Shown: in pieces, positions 24,969 through 37,849 of the stretch | Layout of the letters: each line of letters starts with the position of its first letter | How positions within the stretch are numbered: position 1 is the first letter of the stretch | Source of the DNA: Linepithema humile | Taxonomy: Eukaryota; Arthropoda; Insecta; Hymenoptera; Formicidae | Direction: 5' to 3' | Assembly: GCF_040581485.1 (NCBI RefSeq) | Contig: NC_090129.1 | Coordinates: 23,132,764 to 23,196,763, forward strand | Length of the DNA stretch: 64,000 nucleotides | Notes under the pieces: generated by a model | Database searches by the model: none | Seen by the model: only the letters and a program-made list of their open reading frames with translations | What the model was told of the DNA's origin: nothing | Translations under genes and position numbers: made by a program

Positions 24969-26663
24969 CTTGCGGAACTTTCACGAAGATCAAAGCGCGC
25001 GGTAGACGAGGAGAGGTGGCGAACGCCGGCGCTGCATCGCGCGCGGAGGTTACTTCGAGCGAACTTCCGGATGTGGAGATACCCCGTCCTTTCCCGCTCG
25101 GCTGGCTGGCAAACTTTCGGGAATCGCGCGAAGCGCGGGGAGACTTCCCGGTCGACTTCGGTCGCGTGTTTTAATGATACACCACCATCACCGAAAGAAT
25201 TTCAATGATAGTTTAAAGGTTCGTTTCCGAAATACTTTGCTTACGATACAGCTAAAGTTGATTTCTGAAAATAACTTTTTCTCTTAGCAATAAATTATAC
25301 CGCGCGTTTACGATATATTTCTGCTTAAGTAAAAAGCATGAAACTTTTACGCTTTTTGAAAGCATTTTTAACTCAATTTTTCAACGAGTGTTTCGAACGT
25401 TTACGTTTTTATTCTTTAACAATAAGAATTTTTTTTTTTTATTCTGTAAAAGATTAGAGATGACAATGGATGTCATTTAGCGTATTGTACAATTATTATT
25501 TTAAGAAAACTCTAACCAATTGTTTATCAATTTGCTTTCATAAAAGTTTTATAAGTTCACAGATTTCGGATCCGACACTTTACGATCTTTGTCTTTTGCA
25601 CTTCGAAACCATTGAACATTTCGCAGTCAAAGATAAAAGATTACAAAACAAAGGGTTAAAAAAAATAAAATAAAAAAAACACTTCAAAGAGCATAACGCA
25701 CGATGGAATTGTCCAACTTCCCAGCGTAAACAAAAATATCGCGACAAACGTTGGCCCGCAACGCTTCGGGACACGAGACGCATTCCAGATAGCCATGCAC
25801 GCGAAAAGCGCAAACGTGCGAAACACTCTGCAAAGAACAATAGCAGGGCGAAAGGGGAGTAGCGGGGGGGACAGCAAAAAACCGGGGTAACATTTGCCGA
25901 GTACCGAAGCGCGTTTATTCGACGTGGTCGAAGATTACAACCGTGCGGCCGCTGCATGCAGCTGCGACTGCATCGTGGATGTCGCGTGGCTAACGGCGCA
26001 TCGCGATACAAAGTGGTTCGCTGGAACAGTAATTTGTGTGACCGAAATGCGTGCCGGTACGCTGGACGGACAGAGAGAAATATGCCGCGAAGAGGGAAGA
26101 AAGTTCAGGAAAGTAACAACCGAACGTTGCGAAGGAGAGAACCGAGGGTGTGACTGAGAAAAATTAGCTGTAAAAAAACTGCGAGCAGGGGGGCTTGAAA
26201 CAAGAAAGTAAAAGGAATGAGAAGGAAGAAAGAGAAGGTTTGCGAATAGCCGATGGAAGAATTTTGCAGAAATGAAAAAGGAGCGGGAAAATACACGGTG
26301 GTTCATGCATAATCATGCGACGATTTTCAAAACAGTTTCAGAAACGTTGTTATCTAAATCATAGATTCATGCACTCGAGTTACAATACCGGAATAAAATT
26401 CTACCTGAAATTTTTATATCTGAAATATTGCCTGAGTAATATTTTACCAATAATAATACGCGCTTCAAAAATCTGCAGGCAACTTTTACAAAATCAAGAT
26501 TACAAGCTTTTTTATTCCTCGTATAATAAAATACGCAAGAGAGACTTTGTAAGCTTTAGACCCTCTTGCCATAAACGTAAAAATATCACTTTTTCCGCAA
26601 TCGACATTTATCGCGAAGCCTAGTCTCGTAAAAGTTACTGCGATCAGCTCGCGGAAGCCACCC

Positions 26664-26670
26664 TATATAA
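26664..26670 (+). promoter_or_regulatory. TATATAA word ahead of an ATG
   Basis: CCCTATATAAC lies in GC-richer DNA. An ATG at 26715, about 50 bp downstream, opens 75 codons through a GGA-repeat stretch to 26942. The arrangement is promoter-like, but the frame is low-complexity and unrecognised. Confidence 0.18.
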
Positions 26671-27989
26671 CAGGAAAGCCAAAGGCATCAAAGCAGCGGA
26701 GAAAAAAGACGAGGATGACTGCATCAGTGAGAAAGAGGGACGGAAGATTGAAAAGCGTTAGTGGGCGAAACGAGCGCGGGAGAGGAAAGGGTACGGCCAG
26801 GGGGGTTTGTGTCTGTGCGGGAGGGGGGGAGGAGGAGGAGGAGGGGTTAGCGGCACCCCGGCTCGCATTCCAAGCAGACTCGGTGAACCGGGTTCATTAT
26901 TTTCTCGTTATAAGTTTCTACAACTCCGGCTTGTTGTCGTAATGCTGTTAACGCGGACGCGCCGCGAATTGTTAAAGAGGCGAACGATCGGCGCATATAC
27001 CCTGGCGGCTTCCTTGAACCGCGCGTCACGCGCCACCCCCTTCGTCACCGCCGCCGATCCCCGTTACACCCCCGACGACGAGCCGTCGTCGTACGCTTCT
27101 TTTCGTCGGCTTCGTTTATTAACTCCGGTATGCGTACCTCTCCGAGGTCCTTTGGCATCCTTTGGAGTTGTTATCTAAAAGGATAAGTATTCTCAATGTT
27201 TGCGTGTGATCTGCATTCCAGCTCGAGGATCCCGCTCGAGGTATCGCTACTGTGAATCTTTATTATGTCTATTATAGCGACATTTCTCTTTACATGCGGA
27301 ACAAAAATTCTGCAGAATATTTTGTTACAACAACAAAGGGAAGCCTGAAATTTTATTTTATTTTTTTTTTATATTTATCAAATTACACTACACACGTGTA
27401 ATATCAAAGTTCACTTTATTTCTCAATATTTATTTAAAATTATTCTTTTAAATTATTTTTACCTATCAACCTTTGCAATAACGCATATAATGTTTTCTAC
27501 ATTCGATATGTTTCGGTTCAAGTGAAATTTGATGTGTAAAAGTTAAATATGCGCGATATAACGCGCCGTTCAATTAATTTCCACGCGAACGGGTTGATAT
27601 TGGAAACGTATCGGCTCTCGTATTTTGCCCGCTTCTGTTACTTGCGCCCGTCTTTGTTATAAAATGCGAAATGAGACAAGGGGAAACGAATCGCCGTTGA
27701 ACAGGCGATTTTCAAAGCGCTGATTGTGCGACCGCTAACTTTGTATTCTGCGCTTTCTCTGTTTTATCGAAGCAAAAAATGACGATTGTGGGTAATATCG
27801 CGCTTCTCGTGCAAAAGAATATTTATTTTAAAAATCATCTTCGGAACTTACGCTCCGGCCATTCTCATACGGTTACCTTTTATCAATACTAGATTATTTT
27901 CACTTATTTCGTAACGATTTCATACATCTCATTTATATTTCTCACCAATGAGAATATAAATATTGCCTAAAGAAGTGAAAGTCGGCGCG

Positions 27990-28130
27990 CAAAATGCGGT
28001 AATTATTGTCGTATTAAATATTCCACTTGCGTAAGAGTGAAATTGCGGTAATGAATTACTGCGGTAATAATTACATATTGTTATGCTAATATGCATATTG
28101 CTGTAATTAATTCGCATATATTATGCAAAT
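27990..28130. promoter_or_regulatory. Cluster of TGCGGTAAT and homeodomain/POU words
   Basis: TGCGGTAAT occurs exactly at 27995, 28044 and 28060, and TGCTGTAAT at 28099. The second copy forms GTAAT-GA-ATTAC, an inverted TAAT pair with a 2-bp spacer as bound by Paired-class homeodomain dimers. GTAATTAATT follows, and a POU octamer ATGCAAAT sits at 28123-28130. The density of sites suggests an enhancer. No nearby gene is defined. Confidence 0.35.
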
Positions 28131-28650
28131 AAAAATCTGAAAAGATACTTGGCAGAGAGAGAGAATTCAATATTATTTATCTGCGTCAATATACAATACA
28201 ATAGAATATAATTACGTATTCATATTGTTTGCCACATATGAAAAATTATGAAGATTCGGCATAAAAGATAATTGTTTATTACAAAAAAAGTACATTTTAA
28301 CAATTCTATCCATTTATGGAATCTAAATGAAATGCATTTAGCATTATTATTACAACATTTCCGGCTTTTATCGGCATAAATTATTTAGTGCACAAATAAT
28401 CGAGCGCTTGCGCTTGTCACCGTCAATGAAATTTCCAGAAACATTTTAGCGCAAATGCGCCGCAATTAAACTGCCGTTGTTCAAGTAAGCGTAGAGGTAA
28501 AAGCCTTTCTAAATACTTTCCACGGAATGTACCGCCGTTTAGACGCAACTTTAAAAGCATTCTATAAGCTCGACTATACGTCGAAGAAAAGGGCAATCGT
28601 CCGTATTATCCCGCCGGATAATTTCCGTTTGCTATTCCTGTTGCGCTTAC

Positions 28651-28719
28651 CTTGACTGTCGAACGCCCATGCCATTTACTACGCATTTCCTCCTTCGCAG
28701 GTTTATTAATAATCATTAT
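28651..28719 (-). other. Candidate internal exon (69 bp, phase 0)
   Basis: The minus strand shows a polypyrimidine acceptor (CACATCTTTTTTCGAG, ending at 28720) and a strong donor (TCAAG|GTAAGC, GT at 28650-28649). The 69 bp between them are open for 23 codons, including NKPAKEEMRSKWHGRSTVK, with stops in at least one other frame. The product is unknown. A single splice-bounded segment of this size can occur by chance. Confidence 0.25.
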
Positions 28720-31700
28720 CTCGAAAAAAGATGTGATTGATGTCACGGGAGAGCGCGGCTAAAAGGCGCTTTAAATACTAATTTGCTTAAAATGGAACAT
28801 CCGCCACCTGCAGCTAAGTTGACGTCCTTCAACTTTCCTTGCGCAAGATTTGTCACACAAACATTTAAAAATACACGCAGTTCTTTTTGTATTCTTTGGA
28901 GTTAGGCGAGCTGTGAAAAACATTCCAATCGAGTAATTTGCACATAATCGTGAAATATTGGCATGAGTCATGAAAAGAAGTTTGAGAACGGATTGTTTTT
29001 TTAATGATAAAAATTTTACTATTATACTTTCCGCGGAAATATGAAAGATGAAAGATAGGTAACAAGATTCTTATTAAGATTTCGACATCAATCAAATGAA
29101 GCACCGCACTATACGCGCTCTGATGAAAACCGCGGGAACCAAAGTTCTCACGAATCGATAAACGAACTTCATCCGGCTCGTATTTCCAGAATTAACGGTG
29201 CGCCTTACTTTTAAAGCGCTTCATTAGCCGCCCTGACAATGCTCGCTTCTCTATTTCTCTTTGATTTCACTTAATTAATTTAACGTAAAACGTAACTTAA
29301 TCTTTAAGAAAATGTATAAAATAACAGAATGCTCATTAATTGAAACGCATTGTTTATTATAGAAATTATGCAATTATACATTATTTTAGCGAAAATTATT
29401 GAAAAAACGTATCACTCGAGCAACATAAACTTGAACAAAGTAAAAAAAAAATACGAATGACAAAAGAATTGTGCAAGAGATACTCTTAAAACATGCTTTT
29501 GCGCAAAATTTCGCGTAGAGCACTTTGCATAAGGTATTAAGAAAGATTCTAAAATAGCGTAGCATTCTTGAGCGACATGTATACACAACCTACTTCCCTT
29601 AAGTAGCCGCGCGCGTCACCTCTTTCCCTCCTGCGCAATCTTGATTCACCCATCCGTTAGTCTTTTCAAGTTTTTCTGCCTCCCTCCTTACGTTTATTAA
29701 TAAACGACCGGGCGCACCTCTCTTCGTGCTATCCTTCTCTTGGGAGAGCCGAGCGCGACTCGTCGAGAGAGGGCGATACTCACCTCATCGTTTCTTTACG
29801 GCACCCTGCGGGATTATCGAGGAGTCATCCGGGCTTGATACACCGTACCTTTCTTCTTCTTATCGGACGCGGAAGGACGTTATACGATCCAGGGGACGAA
29901 CGGTATCCTTCTATGCTCGGCTTCTACTTTTCTCCGGCAAATTATACTGCCGCATAAAGTTGCCACACTTTCGACTCGATCTACGATATTTCCGAGAATC
30001 GTGTGCGTGGCTTTCAATTTAGAACAAAAGATCGTGTTTTGGATATATGAAAAATTATGAGTCTTGTTAAGTACAATTTACCGGTAAATCCGTTCTGTTT
30101 TACTCTAATTTATTTGATCCACTTTATATAAGTTTTAGTGTTTTTTGTGTGATTTTAACCCTCCTTTATTATTATATTCTATCAAATTGAAAAGAGGCCG
30201 AAATTTTTGGTTCTCATAACTTTTTTCTGTTGTTTTTTTTCCTGAAAAATCATACATTTACTTACATTACTGTAAAATTATATACAATCAATTTTTTAAA
30301 TATAAATGCGATTCATTTTAAATTACAATTTATTCAAATGAAAACTATGTTTGTCATTTCAAACGATATTCAAACGGTTAAATTAATCATTCTTAAATGT
30401 TGATAGTATCATCTAAATGTGACGATTCAAAGTGAATTATAATAATTGACTTTTAAGCTCCACACGATCAGCCATCAGACTCATACATTACACATTACTT
30501 TGTTTAACACAATGATGCAGATCTTATGGGATTATAAAGTCGGTGAGTCGCTCGTAAAGTCGAATGTAGATAATACCGATGATAAAAACATGGTGATGTG
30601 CGTCCATCACAATTAAAGGACATCCACCGCTATTAAGCCGTATGGCTGTATTCAAACGTATTAATACGCGCTAGATATAGCACTCGATTCTGTAATCGTG
30701 TGGAGAAAGATACGCTCGCGGAAGCGATAATATCAGTTTTTTGCTGGATTCGCGATTAATCCGCGATCACTTCGGAATTAAAAGGAAATTTTCACGTTTC
30801 ATTGTTAATAATCATCCCATAAATAAAAATGAATGAACGGCTTTATATTAAACGTATTTTATTGCATAATAGATGCTGGAACGACGTACCACCGGGGCTG
30901 AGAGACGAACGTTTTCGCCATAATTAATACATTTGCAGCGAAATCGATTTGATAATCCGTGGTCCCTGGGCGATCGCGCGTATCCGCGAGAGAACGTAAC
31001 CAGTCGTCAGACGTCAAAAGCAAAGCGCAATTATCAACAGAGAGCCTTTCCCCCCCGGCGGCATCCGCCGCGATATTGCGGCGAGCTGGATATACCTCTT
31101 CTACTGGGTGTGTCTGACCAACCGTGCTTCTTTTCACTTGCCAGTACAAGCGCAATCTTTTTCACACGATTACGGTCTCTGCGATTGTTATCTGATTTTA
31201 AATATGTAAAATCGGTAACAAAGGGAATATAAACGGGCAAATAAAATTGCAATATTTTTGACGCTTGTGAAATAATATGTAATATAACTTTTAAATTTTT
31301 ATTATTCGAATGAGAGTAAAAAGGTGTAATAAATAATTTGTGTAAATATTATAATAATACAAGGGATAATTTATATGGTATATAATGTATGTGTACAATG
31401 TGTCGGCTTCTTTATTTAAATTATATTCGTCGCTTAGAAGCTATTGAAGCCACAATGTTTTTCTTAGAAATTCATGCAATATGTAACTTCAACTGGGTTG
31501 GCTAAAGACACCCTGTACGCAGATATGCTTCCTGTAATATGGCGCATATAATATACACGGTGTACACGCGGGCCACATCCGTATACGTACACGACCGGCG
31601 ATGCACAACGGTGTCTACGGTTTAAACTTGTCAGCGGCAGATATTGCCGCACCGCAACGGAGAGAGCCGGTCGCCATTCATCCGATAAATAAACTTCGTG

Positions 31701-34700
31701 CTCGCTTTACATCGTTGAACGTTCTGCATTAGCCTACGTACTTACGTCTCCTCATTTCGTCCGTCTAGACCGCCGCCAAAGAATTTCGTCCGGAATTGCC
31801 GTAGATAGAACAAGGTGAATGGTTGACTGGCAGTTACAAATTGAACTACTCTCCGAAACGCATGTCTAATGCCTGTTTGACCCCAAATAGTGAAGTGGCT
31901 ATTTTATTATTTATTTATTTAAATATCTACGATGCACAAATTAGCAATCAGTCAAATTTTGTACTTGTAGTTAGAAAACAATATATAATTAGAAAACAAA
32001 TTATAATTCTGTATCAATTTGGGATATATTTGCGATGTAGGATGCATATAACGTCCTTAGGAAATTGAAATTGTACAGAAAGAACAATACAAAGATTCGA
32101 CATTCAATTTGAATATTTTAGATTCGAAATGAATTTAAGTTTCTTATATTAATTTGCAACTTTGTGTTTGTTTTTTAAAATTAATTTAGCCACGCTCGTT
32201 CTAACTGATAATTTTAGTAAACATATAGTAAACATATAATAGCGCGCGAAAGGATAAGATTATCAGAGAATTTCTTCGATTCACAACGCAGCAAGTAGTT
32301 AATGTCAGCGTTAAGTTGGCGCCGCGCGATGCTCTACCACATGCATAACTGTAAGATACAGAAACACGTCCAAACTTCGATGAAAAGCCGAAATATCCCA
32401 GCAGAGCAAGCGAAGACCGAGAGAAGGCTTCGCAGCAGGGTCAAAGGCGTAGCAATGCGCGCAACGTAGAAGGGAGTCCCGCGGGCGCCGCGCCGCTGTC
32501 CCGCGGGAAGAATAAGCGCGTTAACTTTCGATGTGGAGCAATTTAAGTTTGTAACAAGCGTGGCGTGCGACCGCGGGATCGCGAGGTAGAAAGACCGGCG
32601 AGGGAGACCGGGATAAGGGATAAGAGACAGAGAAGGACACGCGAAATGGGAACGCGGGAGAGGGGCGGAGGAGGCCGGAGAGGAGAACGAGATTGACCGT
32701 ACCGCGTGGCGCAACTTGCCTCATGAATTAATTCCGCGACGGAATCGCTTGTATACTACATTAACTTTTAATTTGCTAAACGCCTCTTTGCCCCCCGTCG
32801 TCCCTGCGCGGTATTTATACATCGATTCCCTCCCGTCCTCCCCCTTCCTTCCCCCGCTACCTCTTTCCTTAACTCGCGTTACATTAATGGACCGCCGCGG
32901 GAACGCGGTTGTCCCTGACGGCGGGCTTATTGCCTCTTTCGTCTTTGCCCGCGAGTGCTCCACTTCCACTTCTTACACCGTACTTTATCGTTTTTTTTCC
33001 GGGCTCGAGACCACCCTCGGGCATACTTTTGGATCGTCCGTTCTGGGCTTTCTCGGAAATTTAACAAGATCCAGAAGCGAACCTGGCATTTAGATACCTT
33101 GTCTCTCGAGGAAAAGAAAGCTTTTGATAAGATTGATATGATTGAGACGGCTAAATGTAATCTCCATGAATTCGACGCAAAGTGTTCGTACTTCGGTCCG
33201 CTTTTTCGCGATAACGCAGTTACGTGCATTATGAAAAGCTGTCGTCTCATTGAAATATCCAAGCTGGAAGTTTTAATACGTTCTGTACAAGGCATCCAAC
33301 TTGGAAGTCTCAGTCTTTTACGCTTGTAATCTTCATTCCTGAACAAATTTTATTTACAATTTTGCAAACAAGACTTCTCTTTGAATTATAAGTATCTGCC
33401 GTTTTTCGTCCTTTACTGCATCCGGTAATCTCAACGTCTCGCGAGTTTACCGTCGGAATAACATAAACAAAGTGCGAACGTGGTTTATTTGCCGAGCTAA
33501 TAAGTCTCGAAAGGGAATCGGCGCCCTTGAAGCCGTTGCGCAAATATCGCAGCGAGAGAGGCGCGATGTTCTTAAGGCGCATAAAAAATTTCTAGCCCCG
33601 GCACACTCGCCGCTTCGCATTCCGGGGAGAATAGTCGATATCGCGAGGGAAGAGAAGGGTCGGCGATACCCGGAGGTAACGCGAGGAAGAGACTCGTCTC
33701 CGTAATAAAATCACTTGTTGGATTTCCGGCAATCCTACAGTCGAGCTTCTGATTTATGTTTTTGAACCGCCTCGCGCGCTTCGAAACGATATAAGACGAG
33801 CGGGAAGAGCGGGAAATATATCGCCGCCCTTTTTCAGAGCTATACGCGCTACGTCACTAAAACTTCTATCTACTTTTATAACTTTCAGATGCACGCACAA
33901 TATTTTTATATAAATAATAAATTAAAATTTTGCGAAACGCGCATTTGTTATCTCTATTTTTTTTACAATACTTTTGTACAATAAAATTTATTTTAATAAC
34001 GGAAAGTAGAGGGAAAATTTTTTCAACTCACTCCACACATTACTGCTTATATAATCTGTTCTTTTCAAGTTACATAAATAGATTGCGTCTCTTGCTAATG
34101 TAAATATTTGTAGATAATTAAAGCATATAAAAAATATATATATTTTGTAATGACGGAATGGATTTTCTATTTCAAAAATACGAGCTTTGAAAGTGTTAAG
34201 CAACTCGTAGTGCACGAAATTTCATTTCGAACTCTGCGCGGTGAATAGTGAAACGCGCCGGCCAAATCCGACGAAAGCGCATTATTTTTTCCCCTGATCT
34301 CACGTACGTCCAGCTATATTTCCGCCATAATTACGCGCATCCACGACCCGTTCCGTTCGTTCGCACACTTCGCGCGTGCACTTCCGCCGTCGGCAATCTC
34401 CGCCGTCCTCGCGCGCGCGCGCTTACAAGTATAATTAACCCGAGCCAGCCCGTAACTCATCCTCCATAATCCGTTTTTTTAAATAACACGTAATATCTTT
34501 GCTGAGCCTCCCTTTCGGTATTATCGAACCCGTGCTACGGTTTATCCCACGCCTTTGCAAGACGAGGGTTGCGTGACGGGGTTAGCGAAGAGAAGAAAAA
34601 TCGAGGGGGCAGGGATTAAAACAATTACCGGCCGCAGAATGAGAAAAAGCGAAAGTTATAAAACGCCGACCGCCCCTGCAGACTTTCCATCTCTTTTCTC

Positions 34701-34796
34701 CCTTCATCCAGTTCGACTATTCGCAGTATGTATGTGAAGTTGCTTTACCTACCTCGTACGAATTGCTGCCTCCGTCGACGCGGGGATGAGTTTTCA
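28720..34796. other. No gene recognised
   Basis: A consensus minus-strand donor (GAG|GTGAGT) lies near 29778, but the frame before it has a stop at the site. The CpG-rich patch 32320-33080 and the frame running to 33329 (+) were considered and not accepted. Confidence 0.45.
34409..34422. repeat. (CG)n microsatellite
   Basis: TCGCGCGCGCGCGC lies in a CpG-rich patch. Confidence 0.8.
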
Positions 34797-34828
34797 GCGG
34801 GGGTGTCCGCCCAACCCCCGCCGGGGGT
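34797..34828. repeat. GC-rich alternative hairpins
   Basis: GCGGGGGT (34797-34804) pairs perfectly with ACCCCCGC (34814-34821). The middle ACCCCCG (34814-34820) can instead pair with CGGGGGT (34822-34828). The two structures are mutually exclusive. No gene is apparent nearby. Confidence 0.6.
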
Positions 34829-36949
34829 CGCTTAGCGCGCAATATAACCAACCGCAATAGCATAACTATGATATATACGCACAATTTGGAGTAATTCCGT
34901 TAAAACAGAATAATGTCGGCCCGAGAAGGTTGGCGCCGCTGATGTTAGCTGGGAAGGAAGGTAGAGCTTCGTTTGCTCGACGCTCACACTCTCACGATAC
35001 AGCGCAAACGTTACAACTAATGCCACGGCTACATAGATCAATGAACCTCTAAATCAAAAAAATGTATGATAATTCTGAAAAATTTAACATAAAATTTCGC
35101 GCACTGCATAACTTTTAAAATTTTTATTTAACAAAATTACATTTAACGTGTTGAATAGTATATTAATTTTTGATAACAAATTACATTTTGATAACTTTAT
35201 TAAAATTGAGATGAAATATAAATTGTATGATTTTATCGTATAGATCAGATTATATTTATAAGAGCAGACTTTGTTATAAAAATTAAATAAGTATTTTGAG
35301 TATTTATTGATAATATTTGAACAGAATAATGTTTATAATTAACGGAAATTAATACAAAAAATTAAATTCTCGGGATAAAAGATTGTTACTACGACCGATG
35401 CAAACTCTACGGCTCGTGCAGCTTGCACAATACTTCACGAACTGTCATTTCTGAAGTGTACGGTAAACACACGGAGGAATAGAGGCAGTTGAAGCGCAGC
35501 TCTTGTTACCAGAGAACATATGAGAAGCATTTAACGCCTGCATCCGAATATGCAGCGGCCACGAATTAACCCTCGGATGCGCAAATTCAATTTTCACCTA
35601 TCTGTGAATTACGTCTTGATATAGTAACATTTTCCAAACCAAAACTAAGTATATTATTTGTAAGGAGGCCCCCGAAGTTGCTGAATAAAATACCAACAAT
35701 TAAGTTGTCGGTTTGTATCGAAAATTATATTATTAAGTTCTTACATTTCACGACTCTTCAATTCTTATCCTCGGCGAGACGTCAAAATGAATAGCTCAAG
35801 GCAAAGTTTCAACGCAATTACACTCCTTCAACCCTCGTCCGCCGCAACGGGCTGATTAGTGGCTGCGTTTATACTCATTACGCGCTGAGACATTACTCAA
35901 ACGTCCATCTTTATAATCTCTTTCGTTTGCAAGGAAAGAGTTTCCGCCCCGTCGACACTTTAATCTCTCACGCAACTCTTTCGCTCGCCCTAAATGCATT
36001 TGTATCGCCGACATTCGCCACTAGCAATGTTCCGAACGGCTGCAAACAAATTAATAGCGCCGAATCGACACGTCGCGCATGTTGCCGTTGATTGATGAGG
36101 GGTTCAACCGCGTTAAATAACAAATAGCCGGCGTTCGTTTGCCGACGCGACGCATTCGGCGCTAGTCGCGAGCCGCGGGTTTCGAGTATGGATTCGTACT
36201 GCACTTCGTACGGCTAATGAGTTTGGAATCTGGGCTATTCGGCCGCGATTATCGATCACGTGTCAAACTGTCATTTGTAGATCGGCGCAGAATTGGTGGA
36301 TGTCGATATGAGCTTTCGGGACTCTTAAAACAATTTTACAAAATTGTTACTTAAAAGTATTAGTGCAAAAATTTTTCATGCATTACAAAAATAATAACAT
36401 TAATAGGTTAAACGAAAAAATTTGTTAATAGTTATTAAACGAAAAAATTTTGTTAATAGTTTAAACTAAAAATTTTGATTTAAATGTCAGCTTTTCTTCA
36501 AAAATTTTCAGCCTCTTAAAATCAATTTTCTATTGAGAAATAAAGTACAAAGCAAGTGTAAGAGTATCTTTTATATTTTTTAAAAATAAATAAAGCACTA
36601 TCGAGATAAATGTTTTTTCTGACTTTTATGGTTGGTATTTGCGGCTTTTTGAGATCAAATCTTCGACTTTGCCGCTGAGGAAAACGGATCAAGGAGAACG
36701 GATTTCCTGTTCGCCGCGGTCGTCCCATAGCGCGGCATGCGCGTTTTGCTTCGAAAACACCCTGTTCCGTGCTCTCCACCATAAACCCACTACCGCGGCG
36801 GCGATGCCTGTAGCCGAGCGCCGTAATAATACGTAATATCTTTACTGTTTTAGGCAGCCGCTCGCGTTATTCGGATGCCGCGCGTGCCTCGGAAGTTTAA
36901 TTTCGAATCGTATTATATCCGGTGCGCGCGCTACAGGCATGAGCTACGG
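34829..36949. other. AT-rich DNA with a CpG-rich end, no gene recognised
   Basis: Contains the tandem repeat at 36408. The short frame at 35968-36204 (-) is in moderately GC-rich DNA and is not recognised. Confidence 0.5.
36408..36460 (+). repeat. Two tandem copies of a 25-26 bp unit
   Basis: TTAAACGAAAAAATTTGTTAATAGT is repeated after two bases, with one extra T in the second copy. This is a simple recent tandem duplication in AT-rich DNA. Confidence 0.8.
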
Positions 36950-37345
36950 AACAAGAGAGAACCAAAGCGAAAGAGAGAGGGAGTGAGAAAGATGGCGAGG
37001 GGGATGATGGAAGGCAGGGGGGAGGGCGGAAGGGAGAGAAAGAGAGAGGATGAGGGAAGAGAAGTGGAGATCTAAGGGGGTATAAAAGAGAAGGAGGCCC
37101 TAGGATAGAGAAGCAAAGGCAGCAAGGATGCCGAGGAGAAGAGGAAGAAGCGAGGAGGTCGGAGGATTTGCAGTCGGGCAGGCAGTCAGGCGAACAGCCA
37201 GCCAGTCGGCCAACCCCCTCGGCGGAACGCCGAGGGGCGAACGGTGTGCAGGAAGACGGATAGATCCCAGGATCGAAGGAGGTAGAAGGAAAACAGAGAG
37301 GAGAAAGAGGGAAAGAGAGGGAGAAAGGAAGAAGAGCCAGGCAGA
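36950..37345 (+). repeat. Long purine-rich (GA/GGA) region
   Basis: Nearly 400 bp are dominated by G and A on the plus strand, with many GAGAG words. The minus strand therefore has an open, low-complexity Ser/Pro/Leu frame (37100-37846) that I do not accept as a gene. The region contains a canonical TATA word at 37081. It may be a TATA/GAGA-type promoter and 5' leader. Confidence 0.6.
37081..37088 (+). promoter_or_regulatory. Canonical TATA word TATAAAAG in a purine-rich block
   Basis: TATAAAAG is set in GA-rich DNA, where AT-rich words are otherwise scarce. An ATG at 37128 opens a 107-codon frame rich in Arg, Gly and Glu, ending near 37451. No good initiator (TCAGT) is present about 30 bp downstream. 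CAGTC/GTCAG words occur at about 37171-37210. Confidence 0.25.
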
Positions 37346-37584
37346 CTGTGTGGACCACGTCTGTGGAAACCGTTCATCGCGTGGGCTGGAGGGGGATGAG
37401 AGATCGAAGGGGCGAAGGAGAGGGGGCTGGCACGGTCGAAGAGGATGGTGAACGCCGCGATGAGGCCGCAACTCCGGCGGTACCACCGGCGGTGCACACC
37501 GAGGGAAGAGGGGGTAGCACGAGCGTGAAGGGATGCACCGCGAAAGATAGGTGGGGAGAAAGACACGGGGAAGAAGATGGTTGC

Positions 37585-37680
37585 GGGGGGGGGGGGAGAA
37601 GGAGAGTCGGAAGTCGCTCGAGAAACTTGGAGAATCGCCGAGGTGTTCTCGGTTTTCACTTAGAAGGGGGGGGGGAGGGG
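37585..37680 (+). repeat. G-runs (G12, G10, G4) with quadruplex potential
   Basis: G12 at 37585-37596, and G10 from 37666 followed by A and further Gs. The dense cluster of long G-runs makes quadruplex formation on the plus strand plausible. Confidence 0.7.
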
Positions 37681-37849
37681 GCTGAATTTGGCCGCAGCAT
37701 GCACAAGTGGGGACGGGGACGGGGATTGCTGATGGCTGGTTGAGAACTGCCGGATTCCCGAGCGGTATCGTCGTGAAACAACAACAATCTGACGATCCTG
37801 CGATCGAACGGGACGAGACCTTGCGAGTGACTCCGCGAGTTATCATGAA

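Larger units (their letters stand above)
24969..28650. other. No gene accepted; CpG-rich patches and the TAAT cluster
   Basis: Patches at 24960-25180, 25850-26160 and 26800-27160 carry overlapping frames. The last contains a GGA repeat and a TATA-like word noted separately. 27200-27990 is AT-rich and blank. Confidence 0.45.

Noticed and set aside
29756..29778. Consensus donor GAG|GTGAGT on the minus strand near 29778
   Set aside because: The best frame leading to it has a TGA at the junction, and no good acceptor lies upstream.
32955..33329. Forward frame with a balanced C-terminal half
   Set aside because: It has no ATG at its start, no flanking splice pair and no recognised family.
37100..37846. 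Longest open frame in the window (248 codons, minus strand)
   Set aside because: It lies opposite a long GA/GGA tract and is almost wholly Ser, Pro, Leu and Arg. Frames on the other strand and in other phases overlap it, and no domain is visible.
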